From positions 1-64,000 of the forward strand of contig LQPU01000003.1 of NCBI GenBank assembly GCA_002101905.1: a DNA stretch of 64,000 bases, read 5' to 3'. Positions within the stretch are counted from its first letter, which is position 1. Every line of letters starts with the position of its first letter. The position numbers and the translations under genes are program-made. This DNA comes from Mycobacterium shimoidei (GTDB lineage Bacteria > Actinomycetota > Actinomycetes > Mycobacteriales > Mycobacteriaceae). Positions 50,069-58,733 of the stretch are shown here, piece after piece. The notes beneath the pieces were generated by a model. That model had not been told where the DNA came from. It did not search any database and was given only the letters and a program-made list of their open reading frames with translations.

Positions 50069-51537
50069 CAGCTGTCGATGGTGTGGCCCATCGGCATCAG
50101 CACGCTCTTCTGCTGGGTGAAGTGCTCGACGCCCTCCGGACCGTTCTCCCGGCCGATGCCGGAGTTCTTGTAGCCGCCGAACGGACAGCACGGGTCGAAG
50201 GCGTACCAGTTGATGGCGTAGGTGCCGGTGCGGATCTGCTCCGAGATCTCAATGCCCCGTGGCACATTGGTGGTCCACACACTGCCGGCCAGACCGTACA
50301 CCGAGTCGTTGGCGATCTTGATTGCGTCTTCCTCGGTGTCGTAGGGGATGATGGAAAGCACCGGCCCGAAGATTTCCTCCTGGGCGATCGTCATCTTGTT
50401 GTCGACGTCGGCGAACACCGTGGGTTGCACAAAGAAGCCGTTGTCCAGACCATCGGGTCGTCCGCCGCCGCACACCAGCCGGGCGCCCTCCTCGACGCCC
50501 TTGGCGATGTAGCCCTCGACCCGGGCGCGCTGCTTCTCGCTGATCAGCGACCCGATCTGGGCGGCCGGGTCCGACGGCGGCCCGACCGGCAGTGCCTTCA
50601 CGAAGTTGCTTACCGCGTCGACGATCTCGTCGTACCGCGAGCGTGGAGCCAGAATGCGAGTCTGGGCCACGCAGGCCTGCCCGGTGTTCATGATCCCGGA
50701 GAACACCAACATCGGGACGGCCGACGCCAGGTCGACGTCATCGAGCACGATGGCCGCTGATTTGCCGCCGAGCTCCAAGGTGCACGGCTTTAGCATCTCT
50801 GCGGCGCGTCGGCCGATCTCCTTGCCGACGCTGGAACTGCCGGTGAAGGTGAAAAGGTCGATGTCGCGGTTGGACGTCAGCGCCTGTCCAGTCTCGACTC
50901 CGCCGGGCACTATCGACAGCACACCCTCGGGCAGGCCGACTTCGGCGAACACTTCCGCCAAAGCGTTTGCGGTCAGCGGTGTTTCGGCGGCCGGCTTCAG
51001 CACGACCGTGCAGCCGGCCAGCAGTGCCGGGCCCAGCTTGTTGACAGCCAAGAACAGCGGCACGTTCCAGGCGACGATCGCACCCACCACGCCGACGGGC
51101 TCGCGATACACGATGCTTTGCCCGTAGCCGCCGTTGCGGATGTCTCTCCACTTGACCTGCTCGACGGCGGGGCCGGCGAAGAAGTTCAGCGCCCCGATCG
51201 AGCTCATCCAGTGCATCGTTTCGATGGTGGTCGGCGGTTGACCGGTCTCGCTCGCCAGGAGCTCGGTGAACAGGTCCTTGCGCTGCTCCATCAACTTCAG
51301 TGCGTCGGCGAGCAGGGCCGCGCGCTGTTTGGGTGGCGTGGTCGGCCAGGGGCCGCTGTCGAACGCTGCGCGGGCCGCGGCGACCGCGGCGTCGACGTCG
51401 GCTGCCCCGGCCAGTGGCACCTTGCCGACGTACTCCCCGGTGGCCGGGCAGTGCACCTCGATGACTTCGGAGGTCGACGGTTCAGTCCACTTCCCGCCGA
51501 TGAACAGCTTGTCGTATTCGGTCTTGATGTCGCTCAT
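50068..51537 (-). CDS. NAD-dependent aldehyde dehydrogenase, Rv0223c-like
   Basis: 489 residues, close to M. tuberculosis Rv0223c (487). Active-site Glu is in LELGGKSAAI near residue 265 and the nucleophile Cys in NTGQACVAQTRI near residue 298; FTGSSSVGKEIG is the NAD-binding turn and EIFGPVLSI follows. It oxidises an aldehyde to the acid. The ATG at 51537 has AGGAGGAG 8-9 bases upstream, and that sequence is the tail of a MIRU-like element. It is the first gene of a two-gene operon with the ketol-acid-reductoisomerase-like gene, so both probably belong to one pathway. Confidence 0.93.
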   Translation of the reverse strand: MSDIKTEYDKLFIGGKWTEPSTSEVIEVHCPATGEYVGKVPLAGAADVDAAVAAARAAFDSGPWPTTPPKQRAALLADALKLMEQRKDLFTELLASETGQPPTTIETMHWMSSIGALNFFAGPAVEQVKWRDIRNGGYGQSIVYREPVGVVGAIVAWNVPLFLAVNKLGPALLAGCTVVLKPAAETPLTANALAEVFAEVGLPEGVLSIVPGGVETGQALTSNRDIDLFTFTGSSSVGKEIGRRAAEMLKPCTLELGGKSAAIVLDDVDLASAVPMLVFSGIMNTGQACVAQTRILAPRSRYDEIVDAVSNFVKALPVGPPSDPAAQIGSLISEKQRARVEGYIAKGVEEGARLVCGGGRPDGLDNGFFVQPTVFADVDNKMTIAQEEIFGPVLSIIPYDTEEDAIKIANDSVYGLAGSVWTTNVPRGIEISEQIRTGTYAINWYAFDPCCPFGGYKNSGIGRENGPEGVEHFTQQKSVLMPMGHTIDS

Positions 51538-51653
51538 GGCAGCCGCTCCTCCTCATCGCTCCGGTTCCCGCAGGCGGGCGGTGCTCCCACGGCATCGCCG
51601 CCGGCGGTCATGGCCGCCACCCTACCCAGCTGGCGGCAAAACGAGAACACGTT

Positions 51654-52436
51654 TCAGTCAAGTGACGCCCGCGGTTGCAGCACCAGCACCAGATTGCTCA
51701 CCAGGAACTCGCGCAGGATCGGGATCGACGTCAGCCACCAGGCCCATCGAGGGTGGTAACGCGGGAATGCGGCGATGAGTGCACCGGTGCTGGCCGCCCA
51801 GTCCAGACCATCGGCCGCGGAAACCGCGAACAACGACGAACCGTAGTTGTTCTTCGCCGGGTGGCCATGCCTGCGGGCATAGCGCGCGGCGGCGCGGGCT
51901 CCGCCCAGGTAGTGGGTGAGCCCCAGCTCATGTCCGCCGAACGGCCCCAGCCACACGGTGTACGACAACACCGCCAACCCGCCCGGCCGGGTCACCCGCA
52001 GCATCTCGGCGCCCAGTTGCCACGGCCGCGGAACATGCTCGGCGACGTTGGATGACAGGCAGATGTCGACCGAGGCGTCGGCGATCGGCAGCGCCATCCC
52101 GGAGGCCCGGATGAATGCGCCGCCACCGGGCCGGGCCGGGGCGGGCCCAACCGCGTGCAGCTCGTCGGGATCGGGTTCGACTCCGATGTAGCGAACCCCG
52201 ACGTCGGTGAACGCCGTCGCGAAATACCCGGGCCCGCCGCCGACGTCGAGCAGCGTCTGACCGGCCGGTGGACGGCCATGGACGGCCTGCCACAAATCGC
52301 AGATCATCGCCGCGGTGTCGGCGGCCAGCATCCCGTAGAACCGGGCGGGCCGGGTTTGCTCGTAGCGAAACTCCGTGAGCAGCCGCACCGAGCGGGACAG
52401 CGTCGCCCGCCGGGCGAACACATCGGTCACGGCCAT
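51654..52436 (-). CDS. SAM-dependent methyltransferase, Rv0224c-like
   Basis: 260 residues (M. tuberculosis 254). Motif I is TLLDVGGGPGYFATAF near residue 63, with IGVEPDPDELHA, then ICLSSNVAEHVPRPWQLGAEMLRVTRPGG and VVLSYTVWLG-like AVLSYTVWLGPFGGHELGLTHYLGG. Class I methyltransferase that opens a cluster of mycomembrane and glycolipid genes in mycobacteria; the substrate is not known to me. The ATG at 52436 is adjacent to a MIRU-like tandem repeat. It is divergent from the glycosyltransferase gene at 52640, as in M. tuberculosis. Confidence 0.9.
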   Translation of the reverse strand: MAVTDVFARRATLSRSVRLLTEFRYEQTRPARFYGMLAADTAAMICDLWQAVHGRPPAGQTLLDVGGGPGYFATAFTDVGVRYIGVEPDPDELHAVGPAPARPGGGAFIRASGMALPIADASVDICLSSNVAEHVPRPWQLGAEMLRVTRPGGLAVLSYTVWLGPFGGHELGLTHYLGGARAAARYARRHGHPAKNNYGSSLFAVSAADGLDWAASTGALIAAFPRYHPRWAWWLTSIPILREFLVSNLVLVLQPRASLD

Positions 52437-52449
52437 CGCTTAAACCCTA

Positions 52450-52630
52450 CGGCTGGGCCCTCCGGCCGGGCTCCTTCTCATCGCCTGCGGGCGCTGCATC
52501 GTCGCCCGGCTGGGTCTTTTGGCCGGGCTCCTTCTCATCGCCCTGCGGGCGCTGCATCGTCGCCCGGCTGGGCCCTCCGGCCGGGCTCCTCCTCATCGGC
52601 TGCGGGCGCTGCATCGTCGCCCGGCTAGGC
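52450..52630. repeat. MIRU-like tandem repeat, three copies plus a partial one
   Basis: Three copies of 57, 58 and 57 bases (52450-52506, 52507-52564, 52565-52621) begin CGGCTGGG and end GCTGCATCGTCGCC; a fourth partial copy CGGCTAGGC runs to 52630. Read on the minus strand they carry GACGATGCAG and GATGAGAAGGAG, the core of mycobacterial interspersed repetitive units. Copy 2 has an extra C and the TCTTTT variation. A related fragment GCCGCTCCTCCTCATCGCT lies at 51542-51560. No coding use is likely. The element fills the divergent promoter region between two envelope genes. Confidence 0.75.
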
Positions 52631-52631
52631 T
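52626..52631 (+). promoter_or_regulatory. -10 element of Rv0225-like gene inside the repeat
   Basis: TAGGCT, 8 bases before the ATG at 52640. It lies in the partial fourth copy of the tandem repeat, where the other copies have TGGGCC or TGGGTC. Confidence 0.45.
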
Positions 52632-52639
52632 GGACCGCG

Positions 52640-53794
52640 ATGTCCGCTCTGCGCTCCGTCCTGCTGCTGTGCTGGCGTGACACCGGCCACCCCCAAGGGG
52701 GCGGCAGCGAGACTTATCTGCAGCGCATCGGCGCGCAACTGGCCGCATCGGGCATCGCGGTCACGTTGCGCACCGCCCGTTATCCCGGTGCGGCCCGTCG
52801 CGAAGTGATCGACGGAGTTCGGGTCAGCCGCGCCGGCGGCCGGTATTCGGTGTATGTGTGGGCGCTGTTGGCGATGGCGGCGGCCAGGCTGGGGCTGGGC
52901 CCGCTGCGCGGGGCGCGCCCCGATGTCGTGATTGATACCCAGAACGGGTTGCCGTTTTTGGCGCGGCTGCTCTACGGGCGGCGAGTAGCGCTGCTGGTAC
53001 ACCACTGCCACCGCGAGCAGTGGCCAGTGGCCGGCCCGATCATGGGCCGCGTGGGGTGGTTCATCGAGTCGTGGCTGTCGCCGCGGCTGCACCGGCGCAA
53101 TCAGTACGTGACGGTGTCGTTGCCGTCGGCCCGCGACCTGGTCGCACTCGGCGTGGCTAACGAGCGAATCGCCGTGGTACGCAACGGCCTTGACGAGGCT
53201 CCCGCAGCGTCGCTGTGTGGGCCACGCTCGCCCACACCGCGTGTGGTGGTGCTGTCGAGGCTGGTGCCGCACAAGCAGATCGAGGACGCATTGGACGCCG
53301 TCGCCGTGCTGCGGCCACGGATGCCAGGTGTGCATCTGGACATCGTCGGCGGCGGCTGGTGGCATCAGCGGCTGGTCGACCATGCCCTGCGGCTGGGCAT
53401 CAGCGACGCGGTGACCTTCCACGGACACATCGACGATGTCGCCAAGCACCATGTGATGCAACAGTCTTGGGTGCACCTATTGCCGTCGCGCAAAGAAGGC
53501 TGGGGTCTGGCGGTGATCGAGGCGGCGCAGCACGCGGTGCCCACCGTCGGCTACCGCTCGTCGGGCGGGCTGGCCGACTCGATCATCGACGGGGTGACCG
53601 GCATCCTGGTCGACGACCTGACCGAGCTGGTGGATCGGCTCGAGCAACTGCTGTGTGATCCGGTGCTGCGCGATCAACTCGGCGGCAAGGCGCAGGCACG
53701 CAGTGCTGAATTCTCTTGGCCGCAAAGCGCCGACGCGATGCGTACCGTTTTGGAATCGGTGCTGGCCGGCGACCGGATCAGCGGCGTGGTGTAG
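52640..53794 (+). CDS. Glycosyltransferase family 4, Rv0225-like
   Basis: 384 residues, the same length as M. tuberculosis Rv0225 as I recall it. GT-B fold: N-terminal SVLLLCWRDTGHPQGGGSETYLQ with the acceptor-side glycines, then VVVLSRLVPHKQIEDALDAV and the C-terminal donor-binding block LLPSRKEGWGLAVIEAAQHAVPTVGYRSSGGLADSI with the retaining GT4 EX7E pattern. It transfers a sugar from a nucleotide donor, probably to an envelope glycolipid. The ATG at 52640 is set by the -10 element. In M. tuberculosis the membrane gene Rv0226c follows directly on the other strand; here a foreign-looking cassette (54006-56663) intervenes. Confidence 0.9.
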   Translation: MSALRSVLLLCWRDTGHPQGGGSETYLQRIGAQLAASGIAVTLRTARYPGAARREVIDGVRVSRAGGRYSVYVWALLAMAAARLGLGPLRGARPDVVIDTQNGLPFLARLLYGRRVALLVHHCHREQWPVAGPIMGRVGWFIESWLSPRLHRRNQYVTVSLPSARDLVALGVANERIAVVRNGLDEAPAASLCGPRSPTPRVVVLSRLVPHKQIEDALDAVAVLRPRMPGVHLDIVGGGWWHQRLVDHALRLGISDAVTFHGHIDDVAKHHVMQQSWVHLLPSRKEGWGLAVIEAAQHAVPTVGYRSSGGLADSIIDGVTGILVDDLTELVDRLEQLLCDPVLRDQLGGKAQARSAEFSWPQSADAMRTVLESVLAGDRISGVV

Positions 53795-54005
53795 TTCCGG
53801 AACTCGTACGCTAGCGCGCAGGATCGGGACTGAACGGACGAGAGTACCTGGCCAGCAATCCTCTCGTTAATGGACATTGATAGAGCAATGAATCTTGCGT
53901 ACATCAGCGCCTTGATGCGCGGTGAACGAGGGTAAGTGCCGCAGTGAGAATGGTGTCGATGAAGCACCCAGTTTTCGGCGGAACCCAAGGCAGACTGCGG
54001 TCGCG

Positions 54006-54557
54006 TCACTTCTTGTCGCGAGGTAATCGGCAGCCGGTACTACCCGAAATCAGCGCGGCCTTCTGCGTTCCCAATCTTATGGATGTGCCCGTCTCATTGA
54101 AGAATTCGACATCATGATTGTCGGGGGAATCACGAAATACCTGGATGCTGTTAGCGCCAAGCTTGGCGGCAGCATCGCGTGCGATCTCAAACACAGGTTT
54201 CCAACTGTTTTCGGGAATGGGGATGTCGGATACATAGTTCGGCATGAGCACCAGTTGACCGTCGGACTGCTCGTAGGGGGGGGTACAGCCTGCACGGCTA
54301 GGCTCGCGATGCCATGTCCATACTAGCGACGGTACAAGCGATGAAGCTTTCGCGCCGATTTGCTCGATGGTTTCCTTGAGTTGCGCCTCTGTCTCCTCTA
54401 GCGACGGCATCATTTTTAGTCTGGCAGTCGCGTTGGCGGCTTCGGCAGGATCTGTTGGCTGATAAGGGTTTTTCATGTGACATCCTGTTATAACAAGTGC
54501 GATGAGGACAATCGCAGCCTGTAGAAGGCTGGGGACGCGGCGGGGATGTTTTTTCAT
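54006..54557 (-). CDS. Lipoprotein of the LppA/LppV type
   Basis: 183 residues. N-terminus with Lys/Arg residues, a hydrophobic stretch (LLQAAIVLIALVITGC) and a lipobox with Cys 26. The mature part contains the family block CTPPYEQSDGQLVLMPNYVSDIPIPENSW and KAALISGSTGCRLP, as in M. tuberculosis LppV (Rv2796c) and LppA/LppB. It is last in a three-gene operon, 10 bases after the WXG-hydrolase gene; lppV in M. tuberculosis similarly follows the Rv2797c hydrolase. Role unknown. Base composition looks lower in GC than the neighbours. Confidence 0.83.
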   Translation of the reverse strand: MKKHPRRVPSLLQAAIVLIALVITGCHMKNPYQPTDPAEAANATARLKMMPSLEETEAQLKETIEQIGAKASSLVPSLVWTWHREPSRAGCTPPYEQSDGQLVLMPNYVSDIPIPENSWKPVFEIARDAAAKLGANSIQVFRDSPDNHDVEFFNETGTSIRLGTQKAALISGSTGCRLPRDKK

Positions 54558-54567
54558 CGGTTAGTAA

Positions 54568-56364
54568 TTAGTTTCCGCTAATCGGCGTGAGCCCGGCGAT
54601 GACCGCCGCGATGTTGTATCCGCTGGTCCGGGGCTGGTGGTTTTCGCCTTGCTGGGGATATTGGCTGTGTGCGTGCGGGCCGCTCACACCTTCCAAGTTG
54701 CGGCCGTCGGGCACAGTGGTAGGACCAGTGGCCAGGTGAATGAAGTTGGGGTTGGTGGCCGGGTTGGGACCGAAGTTGCCGAATTCAGCGTCCGCGTAGG
54801 ACCCGAGAATCGGGATGCCCTGGGCGATGGCCCTGACGTCATACACCTTTTGGATGGGATCGTCGGGGGCTTCCATGGCATAAACGTGGCCAGGTTGCAG
54901 GTGCAGCTGGGCTGGCGTGGAGGCTTCGATGCCGGGCGAGCCATAGAAAAGGGCGTCGCTGACCCCGTGGTCTCCAGGCTCTTGAAGGGCTAGCCCGGTC
55001 GTTAATGAGCCATATGAATGCCCGATCGCGGTCAGATGCGCTGGCGCACCCTGATGGGTGGCTGCCAACCCGTCATAGAAGCGGGCCAAGTCGTGCGCCC
55101 CAGCACGGGCCAGGTCGTCGTGGCTGACATCCCATACGCCCGCGGCCGATGCGCCGAGGTGATCCCAGCCTGGGACCTGCGGTGTGTCATAGCCGATCCA
55201 GGCAATTGTCGCGACAGACTCGTCGCCTCGACCCGCCAAGTCAAGCTGCTTGCCGGCTTCAGCTCGAGCGTGCGCTGCTTCATCCGCCATGGTGTTGATG
55301 CCCCCGTGCACGGTGGTGTTGAGGCCGGGTGTGGTGACCGAGACGTGGGTGGCGGTGTCGGGGTTGCCGACCGCAATCGCTGCGTGCACCTGGCGCCCGC
55401 TTTCAGTGTCCAGCAGCATTAGTTTGCGATCGGGGCTAGCTTTGATGGCTTTGTCGACTGCTTGCAGGTCGGGAAGGTATCTTGCACCGTTTTGGGCGGC
55501 GTCGTATTGGCGTTGCCAGGCCTCATAGGCTTGCCGATCGGCGAAAATCGCGCCCGGCTCGTTCGGGTGTGGAATGTTTTTGCCCTGCGCCCAGTCGGGG
55601 TGCTGGTTTCTCAACGCATCGGCTTGCGCGGCAGCAACCTTAGCGCGGCCCAACTGGTCAGCGAGGTTGAGCCGATTGTAGTGGTCGTAGCCCAGATGGT
55701 CCGGCGGGTCGCACGGCATCCCAGGGTGGTTGCCGATGTTGTGGTTTTGGCTATACAGCCAGTCCTTTTCTTCCTTGCTGAGTTTGTCCCACAAGTCATG
55801 GAATTGAGTGGGATCGTCCGGAAGCGGTCCCGACAAAACCGCCCGCACATCGGGACGGTCCTCGAATGGTCCGGTCGCGTCGTGGCCGGCCGTACTGATT
55901 GCGCGGGCCAGATCCGCGTCGGCAGTGTTGGCGTCGGCGAGCACTTTTGTGATCCGCGTTTCCAGTTCGGCCTGATGCTGTTGGTTGGTGGGGTGGTCCA
56001 TGTCCAGCGAGTCACCGGGGGTGACGGTCCCGGTGGCCCGGTCGATCTTGAACCCCCACGCGTCAGCGTCGCGGTCGATACCGCTCAAGGTGTCTTTAAC
56101 GCTTTGGATTTCATCGGCAGATTTGCCGATCGCCGCGCCGACGGCCTGCATCTCATCGGCGTGCGCCGCAAGATGGGTGCTCAGCTTGTCCAGCGACGCC
56201 CGCGCGGCGTCCCCGCTGCTGCCCTGCCAGCTGGCAATAAGGGGCAACCGGCTCAGGCCGGTCTTGACCTCATGAGCACTGGCGCCGCGTTTGCCCAAGG
56301 CGGTCGACACCTGGCGAAGACACCCCACGTCCCAACGGTCAACATCGGCGAGGCTGACCGTCAT
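54568..56364 (-). CDS. WXG domain fused to DUF1023 alpha/beta hydrolase (Rv2797c-like)
   Basis: 598 residues. Residues 1-100 form a WXG100-like helical hairpin, with the Trp-X-Gly turn at 46-48 (SWQGSSG). A variable linker and a middle region WDKLSKEEKDWLYSQNHNIGNHPGMPCDP follow. The C-terminal part is an alpha/beta hydrolase with nucleophile Ser 450 in IGHSYGSLTTGLAL, candidate acid in EAPDDPI (501-502) and His 543 in FIHLATGP. The overall form is that of M. tuberculosis Rv2797c. The ATG at 56364 overlaps the last base of the WXG100 gene stop. Type VII secretion as a WXG pair is inferred from the form and neighbour. The substrate is unknown. Confidence 0.85.
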   Translation of the reverse strand: MTVSLADVDRWDVGCLRQVSTALGKRGASAHEVKTGLSRLPLIASWQGSSGDAARASLDKLSTHLAAHADEMQAVGAAIGKSADEIQSVKDTLSGIDRDADAWGFKIDRATGTVTPGDSLDMDHPTNQQHQAELETRITKVLADANTADADLARAISTAGHDATGPFEDRPDVRAVLSGPLPDDPTQFHDLWDKLSKEEKDWLYSQNHNIGNHPGMPCDPPDHLGYDHYNRLNLADQLGRAKVAAAQADALRNQHPDWAQGKNIPHPNEPGAIFADRQAYEAWQRQYDAAQNGARYLPDLQAVDKAIKASPDRKLMLLDTESGRQVHAAIAVGNPDTATHVSVTTPGLNTTVHGGINTMADEAAHARAEAGKQLDLAGRGDESVATIAWIGYDTPQVPGWDHLGASAAGVWDVSHDDLARAGAHDLARFYDGLAATHQGAPAHLTAIGHSYGSLTTGLALQEPGDHGVSDALFYGSPGIEASTPAQLHLQPGHVYAMEAPDDPIQKVYDVRAIAQGIPILGSYADAEFGNFGPNPATNPNFIHLATGPTTVPDGRNLEGVSGPHAHSQYPQQGENHQPRTSGYNIAAVIAGLTPISGN

Positions 56365-56663
56365 CAGAGTTGGTCGTTGATAATGTCCGCGCTATGGCCA
56401 TCGACCGCCTGGTACCGGTTCCTGGCCGCCCGAAAGGTCTGCTCGTGACCGGCTATGCTGTCGCATAGCTGCTCGGTCGTGGATTGCCATTCAGCGAGTT
56501 TGGCTTGCAGCGCGGCAGCAGAGGCACCGACCCAACCGGTTTGCGCGGCTTCAATGTCGCTATCCGCCTCGGCGTGGGCCGCCCGCAGATCGGCGTGATG
56601 CACACTCATGTGATCGGCCGATACGTGCAGATCAAGCGGATCAACTTTCAACGGTTCAGGCAC
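56364..56663 (-). CDS. WXG100-like protein (Rv2798c-like) with YxxxD signal
   Basis: 99 residues. It has the WXG turn at 44-46 (TGWVGASAAAL) and near its C-terminus YQAVD (84-88), which matches the YxxxD/E secretion signal of type VII substrates. The GTG at 56663 has GGAAGG 6 bases upstream; the open frame continues to 56969 but that part is outside the family. It overlaps the hydrolase gene, so the two WXG domains probably form a heterodimer. Its counterpart in M. tuberculosis is Rv2798c beside Rv2797c and lppV. Confidence 0.78.
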   Translation of the reverse strand: MPEPLKVDPLDLHVSADHMSVHHADLRAAHAEADSDIEAAQTGWVGASAAALQAKLAEWQSTTEQLCDSIAGHEQTFRAARNRYQAVDGHSADIINDQL

Positions 56664-56988
56664 GCTGCACCTTCCTTTGTTTGCCCAGGACAGCATAACT
56701 GCACCTAAAGCAGCGACGATGCACAAAATTGGTCGGCTCAATGCGTTCAGCGGCGCCAGTGATAGCAATAACGACAGGCATGGCCGACCACTGCGAAGTG
56801 TGCGAATTGTGACCGGCACTTTGGCTGCTCTGTTTGTTCCATATCGACGTGGACGCTTGCGCGAAGCGCTCAAACTCGAACAGGTTGTCGCGGTGGCGCA
56901 ATCAATCCGGGGCGGTGATGCGCTTGCGGATCCACTTGGGCCCCTCATAAATCGCAAGGTGTCCCACATCTAGTGATGAGAACCCTCG
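56664..56988. other. Intergenic region, no supported gene
   Basis: 325 bases between the WXG100 gene and the end of the Rv0226c-like gene. Open frames here (for example 56677-56973 plus strand) have no ribosome site, no family motif and no conserved look, so I do not call them. The composition is lower in GC than the rest. The only element seen is the ribosome site of the WXG100 gene at 56670-56675. A promoter for the cassette must lie here, but I find no clear -10. Confidence 0.5.
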
Positions 56989-58722
56989 TCAACGATCGGT
57001 GCCGGTGCGCACATTCTCACCGGTACGTCGACTCCAACCGGCGACCACCGCCCCCGCCGCCGCGCCGACGAGCATCGCCAGCCACACCAGATGCGCGACC
57101 AGCACGCTGCGCCGATGACCGGCAGCGGCGGTGCCGCCTTGCCCGCCGACGCGATAGAGAATGAGATCGGTGCCGTGGTGCACAACCGGAAGTCTCGTGA
57201 GAGTCTTTGCAGCAGAATCAAACTCGCCGGGCGTGCCGCGCTCGACCACCAGCCAGCCAACCCCGGCATCGGCCAGCGCGCGGGCATCTGCTCCCGAGAG
57301 CAGCAACCGCTGCACGGCACGAGCATGCGCGCCTTCGCCTGGAACGGTCACCCCGGAAACGGTGAGGTCGCCGGTGGTCAGCACGTCGGCGCGCAGCCAG
57401 CGCGGTAACGGATCCAGCACCGGCTGTTCTCCCGACCACCAAAAGCGGCGCATGGTCCCCGCGGGCAGAACCGCCACGGTCGCCGGGCGTTGGTTGATCG
57501 CCGCCGCGACCGCGGGCCAATCGCTCGGATAGTGCACCGGATGGACCTTTCCCCAGACACCCCAGGCCAAATCCGGCAGCGTCAGCATCACTGCGGCGCA
57601 GCAGATCAGCGCCGCGGCCACCGGGCGCAACCAACGCCGCAGCGCCGGCACCGCGCTCGCGCCCGCCAGCACATAACCGGGCATCGCCAGCGCCACCCAC
57701 TTCTGCGCGTCGCGGACGATGCCCAGTCCCGGTACCGCGTCGAGCACACTGTGCAGCACCGACTGACCCACCCCGGTGGCCAGCAACGCCGGCACCACAA
57801 TCGACACCGCCGCCAGCACCAGCAGTGGCCTGGCCATCGGGCGCCGCAGCGCGGTGGCCAGCCCAGCTACCACGATGCCGAGCAGCACCACCGTGCCAAC
57901 GAGCGCGAAAAGCGTTGTCCGGGATGGCGGTACCGCGTCGGCATTCCAGATGCCGCCCAGCCCGGCCAGGCTGCCCAGCGTGCCCAGTCCGGGCTCGGCG
58001 CGGGCGGCGAACGCGGCGATCGCCGGCGCCTGAGCCCAGTTCTGGGCGGTCAGCGACGAGCCCAGCGCCGCGGCGACCAGCCACGGCAGCGCGGACAGGA
58101 CCGCGCATCCCAGCGCGGCGGCGGCGCACAGCCAGCGCGGGCCAGGCCACAGCGCGCAGGCCAGCGCCACCGTCGCCGCCAGCAGCAGACCGCTGGGCGT
58201 CAACCCGGCCAACGCGATCCAGAACGCCAACGCGAAAAGCCGCCGCCAACACCATGCCGACCGCAATGACAGCATCGTCGTCGCCACCCACGGCAGACAG
58301 CCGTATCCGACCAGCAGGCTCCAATGCCCCTGCAGCAACCGTTCAGCGACATACGGATTCCAGATCGCCACCGTGGTCGCGACGAACTGGCCACCCGCCC
58401 CGGCTTCCGGCACCACGAGGGCGGCTAACCGCGTCGCACCCCAGCCCGCCAGCCAAAGACCAACTACCAGCAGTGTTTTCACCACGACGCCACCGTCGAT
58501 GACATGAGAGGCCAGCGCCACGGCGAAGTCTTGCGGTGTCGCCCGCGGCGCCGATTCCGATAGACCCAGCGCGCTATCGGACAGATAGGAGCGCGGTGTG
58601 GACACCGCGTCGCGCAGCAGCAGATAGCCGGGGCGCAGCAGCGGCGCCACCACCAACACCGCCAGCAGCAGCGCGTACCCCGGGCGGGACCACCGCAGCA
58701 CCCGGCGGCCTGGGCCGGCCAC
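56989..58722 (-). CDS. Large membrane protein, Rv0226c-like
   Basis: 577 residues with about 12 membrane helices, ending in a small cytoplasmic or periplasmic stretch RTGENVRTGTDR. Features are AIWNPYVAERLLQGHWSLLVGYGCLPW near residue 125, typical of the Rv0226c family in Corynebacteriales (alpha-(1-3)-arabinofuranosyltransferase-like folds have similar loops), and a soluble domain in the second half (PATVAVLPAGTMRRFWWSGEQPVLDPLPRWL). Possible GT-C-type glycosyltransferase for envelope polymers; I cannot show the active site. GTG 58722, 11 bases after the stop of the Rv0227c-like gene. Confidence 0.85.
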   Translation of the reverse strand: MAGPGRRVLRWSRPGYALLLAVLVVAPLLRPGYLLLRDAVSTPRSYLSDSALGLSESAPRATPQDFAVALASHVIDGGVVVKTLLVVGLWLAGWGATRLAALVVPEAGAGGQFVATTVAIWNPYVAERLLQGHWSLLVGYGCLPWVATTMLSLRSAWCWRRLFALAFWIALAGLTPSGLLLAATVALACALWPGPRWLCAAAALGCAVLSALPWLVAAALGSSLTAQNWAQAPAIAAFAARAEPGLGTLGSLAGLGGIWNADAVPPSRTTLFALVGTVVLLGIVVAGLATALRRPMARPLLVLAAVSIVVPALLATGVGQSVLHSVLDAVPGLGIVRDAQKWVALAMPGYVLAGASAVPALRRWLRPVAAALICCAAVMLTLPDLAWGVWGKVHPVHYPSDWPAVAAAINQRPATVAVLPAGTMRRFWWSGEQPVLDPLPRWLRADVLTTGDLTVSGVTVPGEGAHARAVQRLLLSGADARALADAGVGWLVVERGTPGEFDSAAKTLTRLPVVHHGTDLILYRVGGQGGTAAAGHRRSVLVAHLVWLAMLVGAAAGAVVAGWSRRTGENVRTGTDR

Positions 58723-58733
58723 AGCTGGGCGAA

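Noticed and set aside
52450..52630. Tandem repeat considered as a CRISPR array.
   Set aside because: The copies adjoin directly without unique spacers, and no cas genes are near. The core matches mycobacterial interspersed repetitive units.
56677..56973. A 98-codon plus-strand frame in the gap between the WXG100 gene and the Rv0226c-like gene.
   Set aside because: No ribosome site and no family resemblance; it starts over the ribosome site of the WXG100 gene on the other strand.
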